From the NCBI GenBank assembly GCA_946480715.1, contig CAMLKK010000052.1, positions 1 to 15,559 of the forward strand: a stretch of DNA of 15,559 nt, read 5' to 3'. Made by a program: the position numbers and the translations under genes. Below are positions 12,447 through 15,559 of this stretch, piece by piece. This stretch comes from an uncultured Bacteriovorax sp. Its GTDB lineage: Bacteria; Bdellovibrionota; Bacteriovoracia; Bacteriovoracales; Bacteriovoracaceae. The notes below the pieces were generated by a model. It worked only from the letters and a program-made list of their open reading frames with translations, made no database searches and was not told where the DNA came from. Each line of letters opens with the position of its first letter. Positions within the stretch are counted from its first letter, which is position 1.

Positions 12447-13663
12447 TTTTTGTTCTTTAATTTCCAGGTCTGTCCAAGCTGGTTGGCAATCGTGGCGGCG
12501 ACGATCTCATTTCCTACACTTTTCCCATCAATATTCATGTAATGAATGTGATCCGAATAAATTCTCTCCTTTCTATCCTTAAATATTTCTGTAAGACTAA
12601 AAATGGGAAATCCTTCCTGACTTAGCTGAGAATACATTTTTTCAATATTTTTATAATCATCATTTGAAATAAATTCGCGAGTGATTTTTTCATCGTTGGT
12701 TAGAACTTTTCCCCAAAGACGCGTTGGTTGAAGAAATTGAATGGATTTAATTCCCAAAGCCTTTGCAAGAAGATGCATTTTTTTATTGTAACTCTTATAT
12801 TGTTCAAGAGCATGCATTTTGGCTTCATGAAAGGGAAGTTTAAAATCTTCCGAATTTCCTTTAAGAAATTCATCAATCATCGCAGGAGGAACAACATAAT
12901 TTTTAAAAATGCCTACCTGAACTTTGTATAAGGCGTTCATGAGATAAGAGTTCGCCAAAAACGAATTAGATACATGATAGCGATAACTCCCAAGCATATT
13001 CAAAATTTTAAAGCGGTAACTATCTCTTCCCGAGTAAGCGAGTATTTGTTGGGCAGCAGGTATTTGCTCAAAGGACGCGGGATATGAAATTTTAAAAGAT
13101 TCATTATATCCATCCAAAACGATTATTCCATCAATTCTATCAGCATACATGGCGAGCATATTAAATTGATTCGGCTGGGCCCATGCTCCTGCCGCTCCAT
13201 TAAGCACCTTAAATTGCTTTTTTACAGGAGGATAGAATTGGCCGTTCAAATAATCCTGAAGAAAATTCGACGACATTGTTTCCTGGTAATTTGTAAGTTG
13301 GTGTGCAACAGATCCACCTAAAACAAGAATGGTAAAATCCTCTTCAGATTTAACGAGTGGCAAATCGCGGGCGGATTCTATTCCAATATTATTCGCCCCA
13401 CCGAAACAGCCTTTTGGCAACCACTCTTTTCTTCTCATAACGAAACCAAGCATTGAATGCCCTATTGTCGTGGCAGCAAAAGAGCAATTCTTTTTTTGAG
13501 CGATATCATCAATGAATTGATTATAGGAAAGACTGAGATAGTTTTTAATTCCCTTTTCATGCTCTTCTTTAGTGAAGGCAAAATACGATACGCCTTCTAG
13601 CATCAGCAATGTGACACTTATGACAATGATTGTGAAAAACGCACGAAAAATAATTTTTTTCAT
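12443..13663 (-). CDS. SGNH-hydrolase-like envelope-anchored protein, copy 1
   Basis: A 406-residue paralogue of the following gene, same domain order: membrane anchor (about 6-29), then SGNH domain. The blocks are VLGGSVA (S118), LNGAAGAWAQ (about 154-163), LDGYNES (N187) and YSDHIHY (D371, H374). The Gly-Gly-Ser block I replaces the usual Gly-Asp-Ser, as in ALGJ/AlgX-like SGNH proteins and other glycan O-acyl proteins; the catalytic residues are kept. C60 and C86 are conserved between the copies. The start ATG 13663 is one base after the stop of the carbamoyltransferase gene, so translation is coupled. A length identical to copy 2, with conserved motif positions, shows duplication without indels. 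Divergence in the middle (about 190-290) may reflect different substrates. Confidence 0.78.
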   Translation of the reverse strand: MKKIIFRAFFTIIVISVTLLMLEGVSYFAFTKEEHEKGIKNYLSLSYNQFIDDIAQKKNCSFAATTIGHSMLGFVMRRKEWLPKGCFGGANNIGIESARDLPLVKSEEDFTILVLGGSVAHQLTNYQETMSSNFLQDYLNGQFYPPVKKQFKVLNGAAGAWAQPNQFNMLAMYADRIDGIIVLDGYNESFKISYPASFEQIPAAQQILAYSGRDSYRFKILNMLGSYRYHVSNSFLANSYLMNALYKVQVGIFKNYVVPPAMIDEFLKGNSEDFKLPFHEAKMHALEQYKSYNKKMHLLAKALGIKSIQFLQPTRLWGKVLTNDEKITREFISNDDYKNIEKMYSQLSQEGFPIFSLTEIFKDRKERIYSDHIHYMNIDGKSVGNEIVAATIANQLGQTWKLKNKK

Positions 13664-13664
13664 T

Positions 13665-15431
13665 TCAATCCAAGTCGAAATTATTTTTATAATCGATCAA
13701 TTGTTCCTCAGAAATATCTTTTTTATAAACGACACAATCACCGAGAACGAGTAGATCCAGATGAGTACCTAGAAAACATTGCAAGGCATGTTCAGGATTC
13801 GCAACAATAGGCTCCCCTCTCACATTAAAACTTGTATTAACAAGAAGTGGACACCCTGTTTGCTTTTTAAATTCAGAAAGAAGCGCATGAAATTCCGGAT
13901 TTGTATTTTTAGAAACCGTTTGAACTCGCGCTGAATTATCAATATGAGTGACAGCTGGAAAATCTAATTTTTTAAATTCATCAACCAAAAGCATATAGGG
14001 AGACTGACCTAATTCTGGAAAATAATGAGATGAATCTTCTTCTAAGATTGCCGGTGCAAAAGGCCGGAATGATTCTCTAAATTTAATTTTCAAGTTTAAA
14101 TCTTTTTGCATTGTAGATATTCGTGCATCGGCGAGAATAGAGCGATTTCCGAGTGCCCTCGGACCAAACTCCATGCGTCCCTGAAACCAACCGACAGCTG
14201 AGCCTTTTGCTAGCTCGCTGGCAACGACTGAATACAAAGAATCCTTGTCATACTGAATGTATGTAATGTTATTTTTCTGCAAAACATTTTTAATTTCATC
14301 AGAAGAAAAAGCAAAACCTAAGTAAGAGCCTTTCATTTCATCAGAATCCAATTTCGGAAATCGCTCTTTTTTTGAATGCTGATAATAAAAGGCCAAAGCA
14401 GCGCCAATTGATCCACCACTATCTCCGGCCGCTGGTTGTATCCAAATATTCTTGAAAAGCCCCTCCTTCTTTAATTTTCCATTGGCAACACAATTAAGAG
14501 CTACTCCACCAGCAAGGCAAAGATTTTCTGATTTATAATTTCTCTTAAGATCAGTAGCAATTTTGATCACGACTTCTTCGCAAATTAATTGGATTGAAGC
14601 TGCAAGATCTTTATGTACTTGGAGCAGTGGTGATTCTGGATTTCTTTTATGATGACCAAAGAGCTTATCGAATCGATCATTTGTCATCGATAAACCTGTA
14701 CAATAATCAAAGTAATCCATATTCAAAACATAAGAACCATCATCATGGATGCTGATCAGATGTTGTCTGATTATTTCGACGAAGAGCGGTTTACCATAAG
14801 GCGCTAGGCCCATAAGCTTGTACTCTCCAGAATTGACTTTAAATCCGCAGTAAGCGGTAAATGCTGAATAAAGAAGACCCAAACTGTGAGGGAATTGAAT
14901 CGACTTCATCAGCTCTAACTTGTTCTTATGACCTTTGTAGACACTAGTCGTAGTCCACTCACCTACACCATCCATCGTTAAAACAATCGCTTCCTCAAAA
15001 GGAGATGGATAAAATGCACTGGCCGCATGACTGAGGTGATGGTCAGAAAAAAAGAAATTTTCAAGTTGCTGAAATGTAAATCCTAATTGCGATAGCTCGC
15101 GTTTCATGACTTTTTTTTGGTAAAGTTTTTCTTTTAACCACAGAGGCATGGATGTCAGAAACGATTGAAACCCTCTAGGAGCGAACTGCAAATACGTTTC
15201 CAACAATCTTTCAAATTTTAAAAAAGGTTTTTCGTAGAAAACAATAGCATCTATTTCCTCTGCCCCAATCTGAGCAAAAGTCAAACATTCCTGAATCGCC
15301 AGTTTCGGAAAACGTGGGTCATGTTTCAATCGAGAAAGCCGCTCTTCTTGAAAAGCACAGAGAATCTCGCCATCTTTAATAAGGCATGCCGATGAATCAT
15401 GATAATAAGCTGCTATTCCTAAAATAATCAT
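13665..15431 (-). CDS. NodU/CmcH-type O-carbamoyltransferase
   Basis: A 588-residue cytoplasmic enzyme of the NodU/CmcH/TobZ family, which moves a carbamoyl group from carbamoyl phosphate, via carbamoyl-adenylate, to a hydroxyl of a sugar or metabolite. The N-terminal Kae1-like domain starts MIILGIAAYYHDSSACLI. It has the metal site SDHHLSHAASAFY (H131, H132, H135), TMDGVGEW (D154), SGEYKLMGLAPYG (about 201-213), LAGGVALNC (307-315) and QPAAGDSGGSIGAA (332-345). The C-terminal domain shows GRMEFGPRALGNRSIL (418-433), RESFRPFAPA and the end segment with NTSFNVRGEPIV. Length is normal for the family and all motifs are intact. Its ATG comes 3 nt after the stop of the DUF5989-like gene, with no clear ribosome site, so it is coupled. 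The SGNH genes downstream point to a surface-polymer or glycan substrate. Confidence 0.95.
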   Translation of the reverse strand: MIILGIAAYYHDSSACLIKDGEILCAFQEERLSRLKHDPRFPKLAIQECLTFAQIGAEEIDAIVFYEKPFLKFERLLETYLQFAPRGFQSFLTSMPLWLKEKLYQKKVMKRELSQLGFTFQQLENFFFSDHHLSHAASAFYPSPFEEAIVLTMDGVGEWTTTSVYKGHKNKLELMKSIQFPHSLGLLYSAFTAYCGFKVNSGEYKLMGLAPYGKPLFVEIIRQHLISIHDDGSYVLNMDYFDYCTGLSMTNDRFDKLFGHHKRNPESPLLQVHKDLAASIQLICEEVVIKIATDLKRNYKSENLCLAGGVALNCVANGKLKKEGLFKNIWIQPAAGDSGGSIGAALAFYYQHSKKERFPKLDSDEMKGSYLGFAFSSDEIKNVLQKNNITYIQYDKDSLYSVVASELAKGSAVGWFQGRMEFGPRALGNRSILADARISTMQKDLNLKIKFRESFRPFAPAILEEDSSHYFPELGQSPYMLLVDEFKKLDFPAVTHIDNSARVQTVSKNTNPEFHALLSEFKKQTGCPLLVNTSFNVRGEPIVANPEHALQCFLGTHLDLLVLGDCVVYKKDISEEQLIDYKNNFDLD

Positions 15432-15434
15432 ATT

Positions 15435-15559
15435 TTAAAAAAGCGTATAGAGGAATGGAGCTATAGCGGTCCCTTGAGTAAGTGTCGAGAGAAGTCCAAT
15501 CATGATGAGCGAAATAAAAAGTGGAATTAACCAATACTTCTTTCTTTTTTTGATGAATT
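15435..15559 (-). CDS. DUF5989-like small membrane protein, C-terminal part
   Basis: Forty codons are visible before the window edge, ending TAA at 15437-15435. The end reads KKRKKYWLIPLFISLIMIG, then LLSTLTQGTAIAPFLYTLF: a basic patch, one membrane helix and the ending APF-YTLF. This closely resembles DUF5989 proteins, which are about 50-60 residues and are usually found beside NodU-type carbamoyltransferases and SxtJ-like proteins. The start lies outside the window. It ends 3 nt before the carbamoyltransferase ATG, which supports co-transcription. Function unknown; a membrane partner of the carbamoylation system is inferred from context. Confidence 0.78.
   Translation of the reverse strand, partial: FIKKRKKYWLIPLFISLIMIGLLSTLTQGTAIAPFLYTLF

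Overview
The window is AT-rich and fully double-membrane in character: periplasmic binding proteins, a chemoreceptor, an envelope-anchored SGNH pair and sigma-54 regulation. Gene styles (CHASE3 kinase, NtrC-type regulator, chemoreceptor, NodU-type carbamoyltransferase) suggest a Gram-negative such as Bdellovibrionota (a Bacteriovorax/Peredibacter-like bacterium). That placement is an inference from gene content and composition, not from a marker gene.

Region A (1-4483) is a signalling and stress block. It holds a CHASE3 histidine kinase cut by the left edge, a 34-residue unknown peptide, a lone HPt protein, a CsbD-family stress protein, an NtrC-family sigma-54 activator and a DUF1328 small membrane protein. 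The most striking signal of the window is here: the 17-bp pattern TTGG-N9-TGCT, which fits the -24/-12 sigma-54 promoter, occurs just upstream of four of these genes (1429-1445, 1572-1588, 2623-2639, 4225-4241). I found no other copy by eye. The simplest model is a compact envelope-stress regulon: kinase and HPt feed the NtrC-type regulator, which switches on kinase, peptide, CsbD and DUF1328. Between the kinase and the peptide, two divergent sigma-54 promoters lie symmetrically around a cluster of TGACAA/CAATTG repeats, a good candidate enhancer.

Region B (4484-7871) holds a hairpin-rich gap, two divergent family-3-type periplasmic binding proteins with no transporter partner, and a chemoreceptor with little room for a HAMP domain. 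The chemoreceptor has a sigma-28-like promoter.

Region C (7880-15559, all minus strand) is one tightly packed run, read from the right edge: the C-terminus of a DUF5989-like membrane protein, a NodU/CmcH-type carbamoyltransferase, two tandem 406-residue SGNH-like envelope proteins, a phosphonate-type ABC transporter (binding protein, permease, ATPase) and a metallophosphoesterase-like protein. The first four look like a surface-glycan or secondary-metabolite modification cassette. The last four look like a phosphonate/phosphate-ester uptake unit. The phosphoesterase has lost exactly the residues that bind metal 1 plus the catalytic histidine, while keeping all four ligands of metal 2.

No tRNA, rRNA, CRISPR array, insertion sequence or prophage gene was seen. 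No stretch over 300 bases lacks a gene.
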